DNA of 45,269 nucleotides from an uncultured Cellvibrionales bacterium. GTDB lineage: Bacteria > Pseudomonadota > Gammaproteobacteria > Pseudomonadales > Cellvibrionaceae. A model generated the notes under the pieces. The model worked only from the letters and a program-made list of their open reading frames with translations, was not told the origin of the DNA and searched no databases. This document shows positions 17,777 to 26,046 of this stretch, one piece after another (position 1 is the first letter of the stretch; every line of letters starts with the position of its first letter). The translations under genes and the position numbers were made by a program. The DNA lies in contig CAJWZU010000020.1 in NCBI GenBank assembly GCA_913050115.1, forward strand, positions 1-45,269. Direction: 5' to 3'.

Positions 17777-18556
17777 ATTAAAGCTCTCCTTGAGCTGGTG
17801 TACATTAAGAAAAATTCATAGTTCGACGCAACATTAAAGGAATAGCACAGAGACGGAAAGCTTTTATTAAAAATGGCTTTAATAACGGGATGAAATACCA
17901 TGGTTACCGCCAATACCAAGGGCGGCTGCGGTAAATTGAACATAGCGAGGTAAGGTGTCAATCATTAAGATTATGCTAGGCATAAGGTCGCGCCTGCCTA
18001 TTATGATACACACCACTCATCTTTCGATTGGTTTAAGCTGCGTCCTGTCGGAGCTATTGATTCACTCCGATCGCGGTCTTTAATAATGTACATATGAGCG
18101 ACTTTTTTGATGTAATTATTGACGATATAGCTATTGCTGTTTGATTGAGTTGTGACGATTAGTACGGTGCAAGAGCGAACAAAAACTTTGATGCCGATGC
18201 TCTTTTCGCCGACTAATATTAACGCGGAGGCGGCATTTTTTTAATGAGTTTGAATGTCGTAGGCTAAAATATAAACAGCTACGTCAGTAAGTCGCTTACA
18301 GACGATATAGCATAAGTGGCCAAACGCATAAGCACCAACACTAATTAACATTAGGTGTGATTGACTTTTTTAAAGCGGGTAAACATACCTTTTAGTCCCC
18401 ATACTGGCGATATATAAAACTATATTCGGGCCATGGGTATTGGTATAAATTTGTTGAACTTGCCGCCCAATTTTGTTGTGTGTGAATTACAGCAATGGCA
18501 GTCGTTATTTTGCAGATCGGCTGATATACCTGAAAAAATAACGAGAGGCGATAAAT
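17777..18556. other. Long intergenic region
   Basis: A 780-bp, mostly AT-rich gap between divergent genes. I found no credible coding frame, strong hairpin or recognisable repeat; a 68-codon minus frame overlapping the channel start has no protein character. Confidence 0.45.
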
Positions 18557-18916
18557 ATGATTCGACTACTGCGTTGTATCAAAAAACGTGATGATATAAG
18601 CGATATGGAATTTCGCCGTTTTTGGGAGTCGGCAGAATACAACGATATCTTCACTTCTTATGTTAACGCCAGCGAGGGTATTAGCGTGCAAATGAATCTG
18701 GTATTAAAAATTGATCTTAATAATCATATTCAGATGATGCGTGGTACGCAGGAACCCTATGACGGTATCATTGAGTTGTTTTGGCCCAGCGCTAAAAGTG
18801 CTGCTGCATTGTTAAGTACCGCCAAGGGCAAGCAATTAATAATAGAGTTAGCTCAGTATGAAAATCAGTTTGTCGATATTACACACTCTAGTATCTCTAT
18901 TACTGAGTCTAGTTAA
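18557..18916 (+). CDS. EthD-like dimeric alpha-beta barrel protein
   Basis: This 119-residue soluble protein opens with MIRLLRCIKKRDDISDMEFRRFWES. That is the typical start of EthD-domain proteins, in which a beta strand is followed by a helix carrying an F-x-x-[FY]-W pattern. A second strand-helix unit follows, including EPYDGIIELFW and an Ala/Ser-rich helix. Such proteins form dimeric ferredoxin-like barrels, often with catabolic or unknown roles. The usual H-G-P motif after the Trp is absent (SAEYND here), so the active-site function of canonical EthD members is doubtful. It has a GAGAGG ribosome binding site and stands alone in a gene-poor stretch. Confidence 0.65.
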   Translation: MIRLLRCIKKRDDISDMEFRRFWESAEYNDIFTSYVNASEGISVQMNLVLKIDLNNHIQMMRGTQEPYDGIIELFWPSAKSAAALLSTAKGKQLIIELAQYENQFVDITHSSISITESS

Positions 18917-19377
18917 TAGTCGTTACTCGTTGTATTTGTCAGCAGTTTTTTTCGCACCAATACGGCCACTAGCTTTAAAGCGCGATAAAGTTTTTTAGCC
19001 TGTATAAATACATCAGAAGAGCAGAGAAATATTACGGGCTACTCTTACGGATTACTTCTGCAGAGCATGTGTTGGCTGTATGTAAGCACGCACTGTTTGA
19101 TAGTGATGGTTTTGTGTTACCGGTGTCTGATCGAATCATCAAAGGTCGACTAGCCTTAAATATAGTGCCACAAATGCCCCATTGATCACTTAATGGGGCG
19201 TTTTTCATTATCCGACTCAAGAATTCTGCAGTGGGTGGTGGGGGGGCGCTAGGATTAAAGTCGGCACAGGGTATTACTCGATTGGTGAACAGGACGCTTA
19301 TTTGTTAAGATCCACGACCTTTTAAGAGCCGCTGACTGTTTTTTAGTCGGCGTTTATTCAGTCAACTCGAGACCTGC
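18917..19377. other. Intergenic region before the SulP gene
   Basis: A 461-bp gap. A frame from about 18979 to 19185 reads like protein (ending with RLALNIVPQMPH) but has no usable start, so it may be a gene remnant. A terminator lies at 19174-19205. Confidence 0.4.
19174..19205 (+). terminator. Rho-independent terminator
   Basis: GCCCCATT, an 8-nt loop, AATGGGGC, then GTTTTT. It follows directly on the short open frame described in the surrounding region and precedes the SulP promoter. Confidence 0.7.
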
Positions 19378-20943
19378 ATGTTTAATCTGATAACCAGTAA
19401 AGACAACAACGTCAAAAACGATGTGCTCTCGGGCACAACCGTTGCATTAGCGCTGGTGCCCGAAGCCGTGGCTTTTGCCTTTGTCGCCGGTGTTGAGCCG
19501 ATGGTCGGCCTTTATGCCGCTTTCATGATGGGCTTGATTACTTCTATTTTCGGCGGTCGTCCGGGGATGATCTCCGGAGCTACCGGTGCCACCGCGGTGG
19601 TGATGGTATCTTTAGTCGCTCTACATGGTATTCAATTTCTGTTTGCCACCGTGGTTTTGGCTGGACTGCTGCAGATAGCGGCAGGACTCTTTAAGCTCGG
19701 CAAGTTTATTCGTATGGTGCCACATCCAGTGATGTTGGGTTTTGTTAACGGTCTTGCCATTGTGATTTTCTTGGCGCAAATGGGGCAGTTCAAAGAACTT
19801 GGCAGCGATGGCGCAATGGTATGGATGCAAGATCAAGCGCTCTATATTATGGGTGCACTGATTGCCGTAACTATGCTAATTATGCACTTCTTGCCCAAGC
19901 TCACTACGGCGGTCCCTTCGGGATTAGTTGCTATTATAGTGGTTACCTTGGCGGTGATCGGACTCGATTTAGAAGCGCGCACGGTTATTGATTTCGTTAA
20001 AGATATGCTCCCTGCTGGGGAAGCCGCGACAGCAACATTAAAAGGAGATTTACCCACATTTGCGATTCCAGCGGTACCCTTTACCTTTGAAACACTGTAC
20101 ATCATCTTCCCATTTGCATTGATTATTGCCGCCATCGGCCTGATTGAATCACTGCTAACGTTAACTTTAATCGACGAAATCACCAACACTCGTGGTCGCG
20201 GTAATCGCGAGTGCATCGGTCAGGGCCTAGCCAACACTACCAACGGCTTTTTCGGCGGCATGGGCGGCTGCGCCATGATCGGCCAATCTATGATTAACAT
20301 AAACTCCGGTGGCCGCGGTCGTCTGTCGGGTATTACCGCAGCGATAGTATTGCTGCTGTTGATTTTGTTTGGCTCACAGTTAATAGAGATAATCCCGCTG
20401 GCGGCATTGGTTGGTATTATGTTCATGGTAGTACTTGGGACCTTCGAATGGTCTTCATTGCGCCTCATCAACAAAATCCCGCGCTCTGAAGTGTTTATTA
20501 TTGTCTTAGTCTCGGCAGTAACGGTCGCTTACGACCTAGCTATCGCGGTGATTGTGGGAGTGATTGTCTCAGCCTTGGTATTCGCTTGGGATCACGCCAA
20601 GAAAATCTATGCAGATACCTCTGTCGATGAAGACGGTCAGAAGATCTATGATCTGCGCGGTCCGATTTTCTTCGGTTCAGTGGCCAATTTTAAAGAGTTA
20701 TTCGATGTTGAAAATGACCCGAAAGACGTGGTGATCGAATTCAAACGCTCGCGTGTTGCAGATCACTCCGCGATTGATGCTATTGACGGCCTGGCTGAGA
20801 AATACCGCAGTAAAGGTAAGGTTCTGCACTTGCGCCACCTCAGCGAAGACTGCCGCTTGTTGTTAAAGAACGCGGGCAGCCTGTGTGAAGTGAATGTTTT
20901 AGAAGATCCAAGCTATCGCGTAGCGGATAACTCGCTGGCTTAA
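19378..20943 (+). CDS. SulP-family anion transporter with STAS domain
   Basis: This 521-residue inner-membrane protein has about ten to twelve hydrophobic segments. The N-terminal signature is [20 protein letters not shown], followed by [20 protein letters not shown], as in bacterial SulP carriers. A C-terminal cytoplasmic STAS domain occupies about residues 410-515. It includes [20 protein letters not shown], the strand and helix that often carry the regulatory site. Substrates in the family include sulfate, bicarbonate and dicarboxylates; the sequence does not say which applies here. It is a single gene followed by a terminator. Confidence 0.93.
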   Translation: MFNLITSKDNNVKNDVLSGTTVALALVPEAVAFAFVAGVEPMVGLYAAFMMGLITSIFGGRPGMISGATGATAVVMVSLVALHGIQFLFATVVLAGLLQIAAGLFKLGKFIRMVPHPVMLGFVNGLAIVIFLAQMGQFKELGSDGAMVWMQDQALYIMGALIAVTMLIMHFLPKLTTAVPSGLVAIIVVTLAVIGLDLEARTVIDFVKDMLPAGEAATATLKGDLPTFAIPAVPFTFETLYIIFPFALIIAAIGLIESLLTLTLIDEITNTRGRGNRECIGQGLANTTNGFFGGMGGCAMIGQSMININSGGRGRLSGITAAIVLLLLILFGSQLIEIIPLAALVGIMFMVVLGTFEWSSLRLINKIPRSEVFIIVLVSAVTVAYDLAIAVIVGVIVSALVFAWDHAKKIYADTSVDEDGQKIYDLRGPIFFGSVANFKELFDVENDPKDVVIEFKRSRVADHSAIDAIDGLAEKYRSKGKVLHLRHLSEDCRLLLKNAGSLCEVNVLEDPSYRVADNSLA

Positions 20944-20957
20944 AGCGGCCGATTAAT

Positions 20958-20991
20958 AAAAAACCGCATCAGCTTTTGGTGCGGTTTTTTT
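20958..20991 (+). terminator. Terminator after the SulP gene
   Basis: AAAAAACCGCA, loop, TGCGGTTTTTTT, beginning 15 nt after the stop codon. Confidence 0.8.
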
Positions 20992-21200
20992 ATGCTCGTC
21001 GCTTTTAAATGTCCATCGTTAGCATTAAATAAGCTGCTTCAGATTATCCTGCTATTTATCACACCTGTATCTGTCTTAATCACTTAGCAATTTGCGTCAA
21101 ATGCTAGGTCAGAAAGCATATAAATATATCAAAATTCCTGCTTAGACGGATCTATTCTGACGATTAGAATTTACTGGAGCCTAGGGTTTTCCCTCTCTAT

Positions 21201-21238
21201 AATTTCTGCAGTTTATTGCATTTTTAGCTGTAGAAATT
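21201..21238 (+). promoter_or_regulatory. Stem-loop in the leader of the YbaK-like gene
   Basis: AATTTCTGCAG pairs with CTGTAGAAATT (10 of 11 positions Watson-Crick, one G-T) around a 16-nt AT-rich loop. The GAAGAGG ribosome binding site begins 2 nt after it. The position suits either an operator or a translational control hairpin. There is no direct evidence of function. Confidence 0.4.
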
Positions 21239-21255
21239 CCGAAGAGGTTATTATC

Positions 21256-21768
21256 ATGAGTTTATCCACCTCCGTTGAAAATTATCTTAGCGACAGTCAT
21301 ATCGGCTATGAAGTGCTCGAGCACCCCTACAGCTACAACGCTATCCAGACGGCGCAAATCTCTCATATTACTCCCGCCCATTTGGCCAAAGCCGTGGTCG
21401 TCAAAGCGGGCGATACCTATCTGATGTGTGTGTTACCGGCTTCCCATGTGCTGGTGCTTAACTGGATTGACCGCGACTATAGCGCCGGTCACAGCGGCCA
21501 TCATCAACTCGTCACAGAAGATGAATTAAAAGGCTTATTTCCCGACTGCGAGCTGGGGGCCATCCCCGCTCTGGGTCAGGCCTTTGATATGAAAGTAGTG
21601 TGGGACAGCTCTTTGCGTCATGCCGATAAGGTCTACCTGGAAGCAGGAGATCATCGGCATATATTTCAGTTAAGTGGGCAGGGGTTTATTGAGGTGATGG
21701 AGAAGAGCGACCATGCGACGATTTCTTGCACTCCTGATACTTTAGAGTTTTATCAGCATCTACATTAA
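21256..21768 (+). CDS. YbaK/ProX-type aminoacyl-tRNA deacylase domain protein
   Basis: This 170-residue protein consists of a single YbaK/INS-type editing domain. The family lysine is in the HLAKAVVVKAGD segment at about residues 54-60. Later core blocks include LGAIPALGQAFDMKVVWD and the helix-strand HADKVYLEAGDHRHIFQLSG. Such proteins hydrolyse mischarged tRNA in trans. Which amino acid is edited cannot be told here, as it differs from canonical YbaK in the usual GSI/GP loop residues. It is a free-standing gene with a possible leader hairpin. Confidence 0.88.
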   Translation: MSLSTSVENYLSDSHIGYEVLEHPYSYNAIQTAQISHITPAHLAKAVVVKAGDTYLMCVLPASHVLVLNWIDRDYSAGHSGHHQLVTEDELKGLFPDCELGAIPALGQAFDMKVVWDSSLRHADKVYLEAGDHRHIFQLSGQGFIEVMEKSDHATISCTPDTLEFYQHLH

Positions 21769-22275
21769 CAACAGAAATGGGGCTGATGCGCTAGTTAAAG
21801 TCACTTAGGTTGTAAACCTTAACGTATCAAATGTGCGACGCTGAACCCGAGCAAATAGCTCTAACCCTGTTGTTTTTTAAATGTGTACTGATTGTGACCG
21901 CCTTTAAAGCCAGAAACAATACTTCGTTGTGCACCTATGGCTTCGGTTATTCCCGTTGACACTACAACGCAATGGGCTGTGATTGCGCAGCTAGTGATGG
22001 TTGGGGCTAAGGTTGACTATTAGTCTTGGCGCTTGGGCACTTGATTCGATGTGGTCAATAAGGCTTTGCTTGCTCATTGCTCTTAACGGCAATCGGCATG
22101 GCTTAAGTTGCCAAATAAACAAAATTAGTGGCCTAATATACGCATAGTCTAGTCTTTGAATACTCATCGCATTATCAAAACATACAAATCGATTGCTGCG
22201 AATCAAAAGCAGGGGTATAACTTGCTTGTAGAATTTATTAGTAAATAAATTGTTAATATGGGTAGAAGGTAATAT
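21769..22275. other. Intergenic region
   Basis: A 507-bp gap. Near its end, AATTTATT and AATAAATT form an 8-bp inverted repeat with a 4-nt spacer at 22232-22251, upstream of the next gene. No coding frame is supported; a minus frame covering 21991-22476 is the shadow of the next gene. Confidence 0.45.
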
Positions 22276-22521
22276 ATGGCTTTTTCCAGTGAATTGATTG
22301 AAGAAATTAACCTGTTGCTGCAATTTGATCTCAGCAGTGGCCAGTCGGGTATTAAGGTGCACAGCGATGCAGCGCCAAGTTCTGTTGCCGCCGCTGCGCG
22401 TTTGTTTGAAAAGGGCCTGATCGATCAGATCGATGGCGGCTATTTGACCGCTATTGGCCGTGAGACAGCCCAGCATGCTCAGGGTGCGCTAAGAATTTTG
22501 AATTCGTCGGTACCCGCTTAA
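22276..22521 (+). CDS. TIGR02647 family protein
   Basis: This 81-residue protein matches my memory of the TIGR02647 family: a start ELIEEINLLLQFDLSSGQSG, then GIKVHSDAAPSSVAAAARLF, and the ending ERGLI/DGGYLTxxGRE-type block (EKGLIDQIDGGYLTAIGRE). The pattern resembles a small winged-helix protein, and some annotations call it DNA-binding, but the role is not established. It is a single gene with its own strong terminator. Confidence 0.88.
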   Translation: MAFSSELIEEINLLLQFDLSSGQSGIKVHSDAAPSSVAAAARLFEKGLIDQIDGGYLTAIGRETAQHAQGALRILNSSVPA

Positions 22522-22540
22522 GTTAGCTAGCGCGTAAATT

Positions 22541-22575
22541 AAAAGGCCGCTACTCCTCAGGAGTAGCGGCCTTTT
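22541..22575 (+). terminator. Strong terminator
   Basis: A perfect 16-bp inverted repeat (AAAAGGCCGCTACTCC and its complement) with a 3-nt loop, followed by a T run, 20 nt after the TIGR02647 stop. Confidence 0.9.
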
Positions 22576-22632
22576 TTGTGCCTAATGATGCAACGCCGCT
22601 TATGGTTTGGTGCTTTATGACGGCCATAAAGC

Positions 22633-22794
22633 TCAAACAACTCTGACCTCGATGTTGCCAATTAGGCCTATGATGCCAGTTAGAACATTATTGCCCAGCA
22701 GGAGTAGCTGGGCTATTGGCCGTTCTATATTCTTGAGATTGCCCAAAATGTTTAAATCCGAGCGTAAGAAAACAACAGATATGTTGGAGGCCAT
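22633..22794 (-). CDS. Possible small hydrophobic protein
   Basis: This 53-codon frame lies 18 bp downstream of the CaCA antiporter on the same strand. It is rich in Leu, Ile and Val, with a plausible helix (QLLLLGNNVLTGIIGLIGNI). There is no clear ribosome binding site, and the opposite strand is also open here as a 69-codon frame. I cannot tell which, if either, is real. Confidence 0.25.
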   Translation of the reverse strand: MASNISVVFLRSDLNILGNLKNIERPIAQLLLLGNNVLTGIIGLIGNIEVRVV

Positions 22795-22812
22795 TGTCAG
22801 CGCTCTAACGGG

Positions 22813-23796
22813 CTAGCTGTTAACGGCTATCCATAAATAGAGTCCGTAACTGCAAAGCAATAATAAAGCAGCAGGGCGTCCTATTTTTTTCTCCTTTGAG
22901 CACCACACTATGGGTATCAGCAATAGCGATACTAGTAGGTACATTAACACCACTTTGTTTAGTGCCAAGTCTAGAGGCACCGGCGCGATAATGGCGGTGA
23001 CCGCTAAGGTGAAAAATATATTAAATAAGTTACTGCCAAGTATATTGCCGATAATCATATCGGTATTGCGCTTATGTGCAGCGATTAAACAGGCGACAAG
23101 CTCGGGCACTGAGGTGCCAGGCCCGACGATTAACAGGCCAATATTATGTTCGCTCATGCCAACATTGTTGGCAATAATTAGTGCTTGTTCGACGATTAAC
23201 TCGCCCCCTATGACCAAACCGATTAGACCGAGTGTCATCAGCGCGCAGGCTTTACTGACTGAGAAAACGTGTTCTTGCTCCACCAGTTTATGGTGGGACT
23301 GATGCAGTAATTTTTTATGTGGAGAATTATCCGCCACTTCCAGTGCGGTGTAGTATAGGTAGATACCGAAGAATGACAGCAGAATAATGCCGTGGCTGAG
23401 CATAATTTGGTGGTAGTTAATGTGGTCTAAATACAACTGGTTGCCACAGACAGCCACCATTAGCGCGGCGATAAAGTGCATGGGTAAATCTTTCACGCGT
23501 GAGTCACGGCCTACCGCTAACGGCGTGATTAGCGCCACTAGCGCCAGAGTAAAGCAGAGGTTAAACAGATTGCTGCCGAGTAAATTGCCGAGCGCTAGCC
23601 CGGTCTCACCCGCGGTCGCGGCTTTTACATTCACCGCTAGCTCCGGCATAGAACTGCCGAAGCCGATGACCACCGCGCCAATTATAAATTGCGGTATGCC
23701 TAGACGATGGCTAATGGCCACGCCGCCGTCGACCAAAAGTTTGGCGGCGTAGACCGCCAGTAATATAGCGCCGAGTAGGTAGAGACAGTGTTGCAT
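22813..23796 (-). CDS. Calcium/sodium antiporter, CaCA (YrbG) family
   Basis: This 327-residue inner-membrane protein is built of two homologous halves of about five helices each. The alpha-1 repeat reads GFGSSMPELAVNVKAA and the alpha-2 repeat reads GPGTSVPELVACLIAA. Each is followed by a copy of the GNLLGSNLFN/GNILGSNLFN helix start. The two Glu residues in the PEL motifs are the ion-coordinating residues of the family. It exchanges Ca2+ for Na+ (or possibly K+). Length fits YrbG. It is monocistronic as far as can be seen. Confidence 0.94.
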   Translation of the reverse strand: MQHCLYLLGAILLAVYAAKLLVDGGVAISHRLGIPQFIIGAVVIGFGSSMPELAVNVKAATAGETGLALGNLLGSNLFNLCFTLALVALITPLAVGRDSRVKDLPMHFIAALMVAVCGNQLYLDHINYHQIMLSHGIILLSFFGIYLYYTALEVADNSPHKKLLHQSHHKLVEQEHVFSVSKACALMTLGLIGLVIGGELIVEQALIIANNVGMSEHNIGLLIVGPGTSVPELVACLIAAHKRNTDMIIGNILGSNLFNIFFTLAVTAIIAPVPLDLALNKVVLMYLLVSLLLIPIVWCSKEKKIGRPAALLLLCSYGLYLWIAVNS

Positions 23797-24057
23797 ATTA
23801 AAACTTCCGAAATTTAATGAGGTGCTAGGTAAACTTTAGTTCATCTAAGATAATTCTCGATACTGGCTAGGGTGTCAACTAATACAGCGGCTGTACCGAT
23901 GAAAATATCGAGCCGTCAAACAATCAAATTGACAGTTGCCGGTTTGGTTGTTTGACTCATACGTTAAATACTTGATGATGCCAGCTACCACCATTCTACG
24001 ATCGCAGGGGCATATCGCGGGCGTGGTGTTTTCGGTTTAGTTGCTAATGATGAAACT

Positions 24058-24104
24058 AAGGCCTGTATTGCTTTTTATGCTCTGGTTTCGTTAGGCCTTT
24101 TTTT
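24058..24104 (+). terminator. Weak terminator-like hairpin
   Basis: AAGGCCT and AGGCCTT pair across a 28-nt loop and are followed by a run of T. No gene directly upstream explains it, so it may end an unrecognised small transcript. Confidence 0.3.
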
Positions 24105-24330
24105 AGGCTGCATTTGGTCGATATTATTCCATTTTTACCTAGATTTTAACGTAATTTTTAGGATGAATATTGCCTTGGTGTTGGAGTGCTATTATTGTTA
24201 ATTTTATGGGCTAAATGATAAAAATTGGGCGTGTTAACCGAGGCGACGTCTATAATATTAAATGTCTGCAAGTAAGCTTTGAATGCTCTGCAAATAGGGC
24301 ATATTAATGATGTTATAGGTGAGCGGTAAC

Positions 24331-24584
24331 GTGAAAAATTTAATATCGCGGGTACTACTTGCAGCTACCGTTTTTAGGGGCCTAGGCTAGCGAACTCAAC
24401 TTCCCATGGGGTATATTTTGATGTCTATCCGTTTGATGAACGCTCGCTGATTATCGTACTATTGCAAAAATCCTTAATAAGTAGCCTTAATATAGCTCAA
24501 TTTCGAATGTGTCTAGATATGATCCATAAGATATTAGCACTTTATGATAGTATCAAAATAGATTGCCGAGTCGCTTATTTATGA
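24331..24584 (+). pseudogene. Broken small secreted-protein gene
   Basis: A GTG start at 24331 lies 7 nt after AGGTGAG. It opens a frame that looks like a signal peptide (MKNLISRVLLAATVF) but hits TAG at 24388. A different frame is open from 24390 to the TGA at 24582-24584. It begins ANSTSHGVYFDVYPFDERSL, just where a mature protein would start. One small indel would join the two. I do not recognise the protein. Chance is possible. Confidence 0.3.
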
Positions 24585-24854
24585 TGATGGTACGTCCCAT
24601 TTATCAACTTGCGTACAGCAGCTGCACAGATAGGTTCAGCTAGTAGTTGGTAACAATGGAGTCGCAGCTCGGTTAATAGGTTTCTAACGCGATGTCGCAA
24701 TGTTAGCGTGGCGTTGATACTGCTCAATCTAGCGATAGCTGAAAAGCTTATAGTTAGTGGTATATGCCTTTCATTAATAGACACTGCATTTTAATGGTCT
24801 ATGTTTGTTAGCATAATAGCGATGGTAGGAAATTAAAGTTTTCAGTATCAATAT

Positions 24855-24870
24855 TTAACATTAATGTTAA
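24855..24870. promoter_or_regulatory. Perfect 16-bp palindrome upstream of glsA
   Basis: TTAACATTAATGTTAA reads the same on both strands and lies 31 nt before the ATG of the glutaminase gene. The size and position suit a dimeric repressor operator. No regulator is identified. Confidence 0.45.
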
Positions 24871-24901
24871 TAACTTAATCAAAACTTATAGGGAAAAAGC
24901 A

Positions 24902-26002
24902 ATGGAAGCATCTTTAGCTAATACTGGGCGTAAGCCATTATCGATTTTATTCGCATTATCGCTGTTTGTTAGTGGTTGTGCCTTTCAGCAACAAGAGGTG
25001 GTCAGTACCGCTGCTGATACCAGTACCGTACAGCATTCACTAACAGCGCCTGCATCAGTAGCGCAATTGTCGGATGAAAATATTCAGCGGGCATTAAAGA
25101 ATGCTTACACCAAATTTAAAAACGATCAAAGCGGAAAAAATGCTGATTACATCAAGGCATTGGCAGAGGTTGATTCAACGTTATACGGTATATCAGTGGT
25201 TACGGCCGACGGTCGAATCTTTGAAATTGGCGATGTCAAAACCAAATTTTCTATCCAATCTATATCAAAAGTATTCACCTTAGCCGGTATTATGCAGCAA
25301 ACCAGCCCTGCAATTGTGCAGGAAAAAATTGGTGTTAACGCCACTGGATTAGCCTTTAACTCGATGATTGCGGTAGAAACGATACCAGAAAGAACCGTTA
25401 ACCCATTTGTAAATGCGGGCGCTATTGCTTCTACTAGTCTTATTGAAGCCGCCGACTCAGCACAGCGCTGGGATGTGATTAAAGCCAATATGGACAATTT
25501 TGCGGGACGTGAATTAGATCTCAACGAGCAGGTGTATCAGTCAGAAGTTAATGACAATCTATCCAATCAGGCATTATCCAAGCGTCTCGAGTCTTACGGA
25601 CGTATTTACTCAGATCCACTGGAAGCCACAACGGTCTACACACGACAATGCTCTGTTAATGTGACATCACATGATTTAGCTGTGATGGGCTCGGTGCTGG
25701 CTAATCATGGAGTAAACCCGATAACGGGTAAGCGTATTATTGATGCAGACAATACTCCTTACATATTAGCCGTGATGGCGACAGCAGGCCTTTACGATAA
25801 TGCCGGTGGCTGGTTGTACGAAACCGGTACCCCTGCAAAAAGCGGTGTTGGTGGCGGTATTTTAGCCATAGTTCCAGGTAAGCTATCTATCGGTGTATTC
25901 TCTCCACCTTTGGACGGTTACGGCAATAGTGTAAGAGGGCAGTTAGCCGCAGCCTATATTATTAATGAATTAAACTTAAATCCCTATGATGCCAGTCATT
26001 AA
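24902..26002 (+). CDS. glsA: Glutaminase with lipoprotein signal
   Basis: This is a serine-dependent glutaminase (glutamine to glutamate plus ammonia), with a beta-lactamase-like fold. The catalytic S-x-x-K motif is S120-I-S-K123 within KFSIQSISKVFTL. The family blocks NPFVNAGAI, the long YGRIYSDPLEATTVYTRQCS segment and the C-terminal KSGVGGGILAIVPGKLSIG follow. Usual bacterial glutaminases are about 310 residues and cytoplasmic. This one has 366, the extra being an N-terminal lipoprotein signal with lipobox VSGC (C26) and a Ser/Thr/Gln-rich linker of about 30 residues. The residue after the Cys is Ala, not Asp, so outer-membrane sorting is predicted. It would therefore act in the periplasm. 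It lies 44 bp upstream of a porin, probably in one operon. Confidence 0.93.
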   Translation: MEASLANTGRKPLSILFALSLFVSGCAFQQQEVVSTAADTSTVQHSLTAPASVAQLSDENIQRALKNAYTKFKNDQSGKNADYIKALAEVDSTLYGISVVTADGRIFEIGDVKTKFSIQSISKVFTLAGIMQQTSPAIVQEKIGVNATGLAFNSMIAVETIPERTVNPFVNAGAIASTSLIEAADSAQRWDVIKANMDNFAGRELDLNEQVYQSEVNDNLSNQALSKRLESYGRIYSDPLEATTVYTRQCSVNVTSHDLAVMGSVLANHGVNPITGKRIIDADNTPYILAVMATAGLYDNAGGWLYETGTPAKSGVGGGILAIVPGKLSIGVFSPPLDGYGNSVRGQLAAAYIINELNLNPYDASH

Positions 26003-26046
26003 GACTTTTTATCATAAGAATTAATAACGGGATTTAAGGTGATAAG

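Larger units (their letters stand above)
20944..21255. other. Intergenic region between SulP and YbaK-like genes
   Basis: A 312-bp gap holding the SulP terminator and, near its end, an inverted repeat just upstream of the next ribosome binding site. Nothing else is supported. Confidence 0.45.
23797..24901. other. Long intergenic region with remnants
   Basis: A 1.1-kb AT-rich gap. It holds a weak terminator-like hairpin at 24058-24104, a broken signal-peptide-bearing frame at 24331-24584, and a perfect 16-bp palindrome just before glsA. No intact gene is supported. Confidence 0.5.

Noticed and set aside
18061-18083. TTCACTCCGATCGCGGTC as a further copy of the GGTCGGAGT repeat
   Set aside because: Only about ten bases agree, and the flanks differ.
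18979-19185. Protein-like open frame before the SulP gene
   Set aside because: No usable start codon, and no family recognised; an early longer reading of it turned out to be a frame slip.
21991-22476. 161-codon minus frame
   Set aside because: Overlaps most of the TIGR02647 gene, which is a clear family match; the remainder has no protein character.
22607-22816. 69-codon plus frame between the terminator and the antiporter
   Set aside because: No ribosome binding site and odd composition. It begins beyond a strong terminator and overlaps the antiporter stop. The minus frame was kept as a weak candidate instead.
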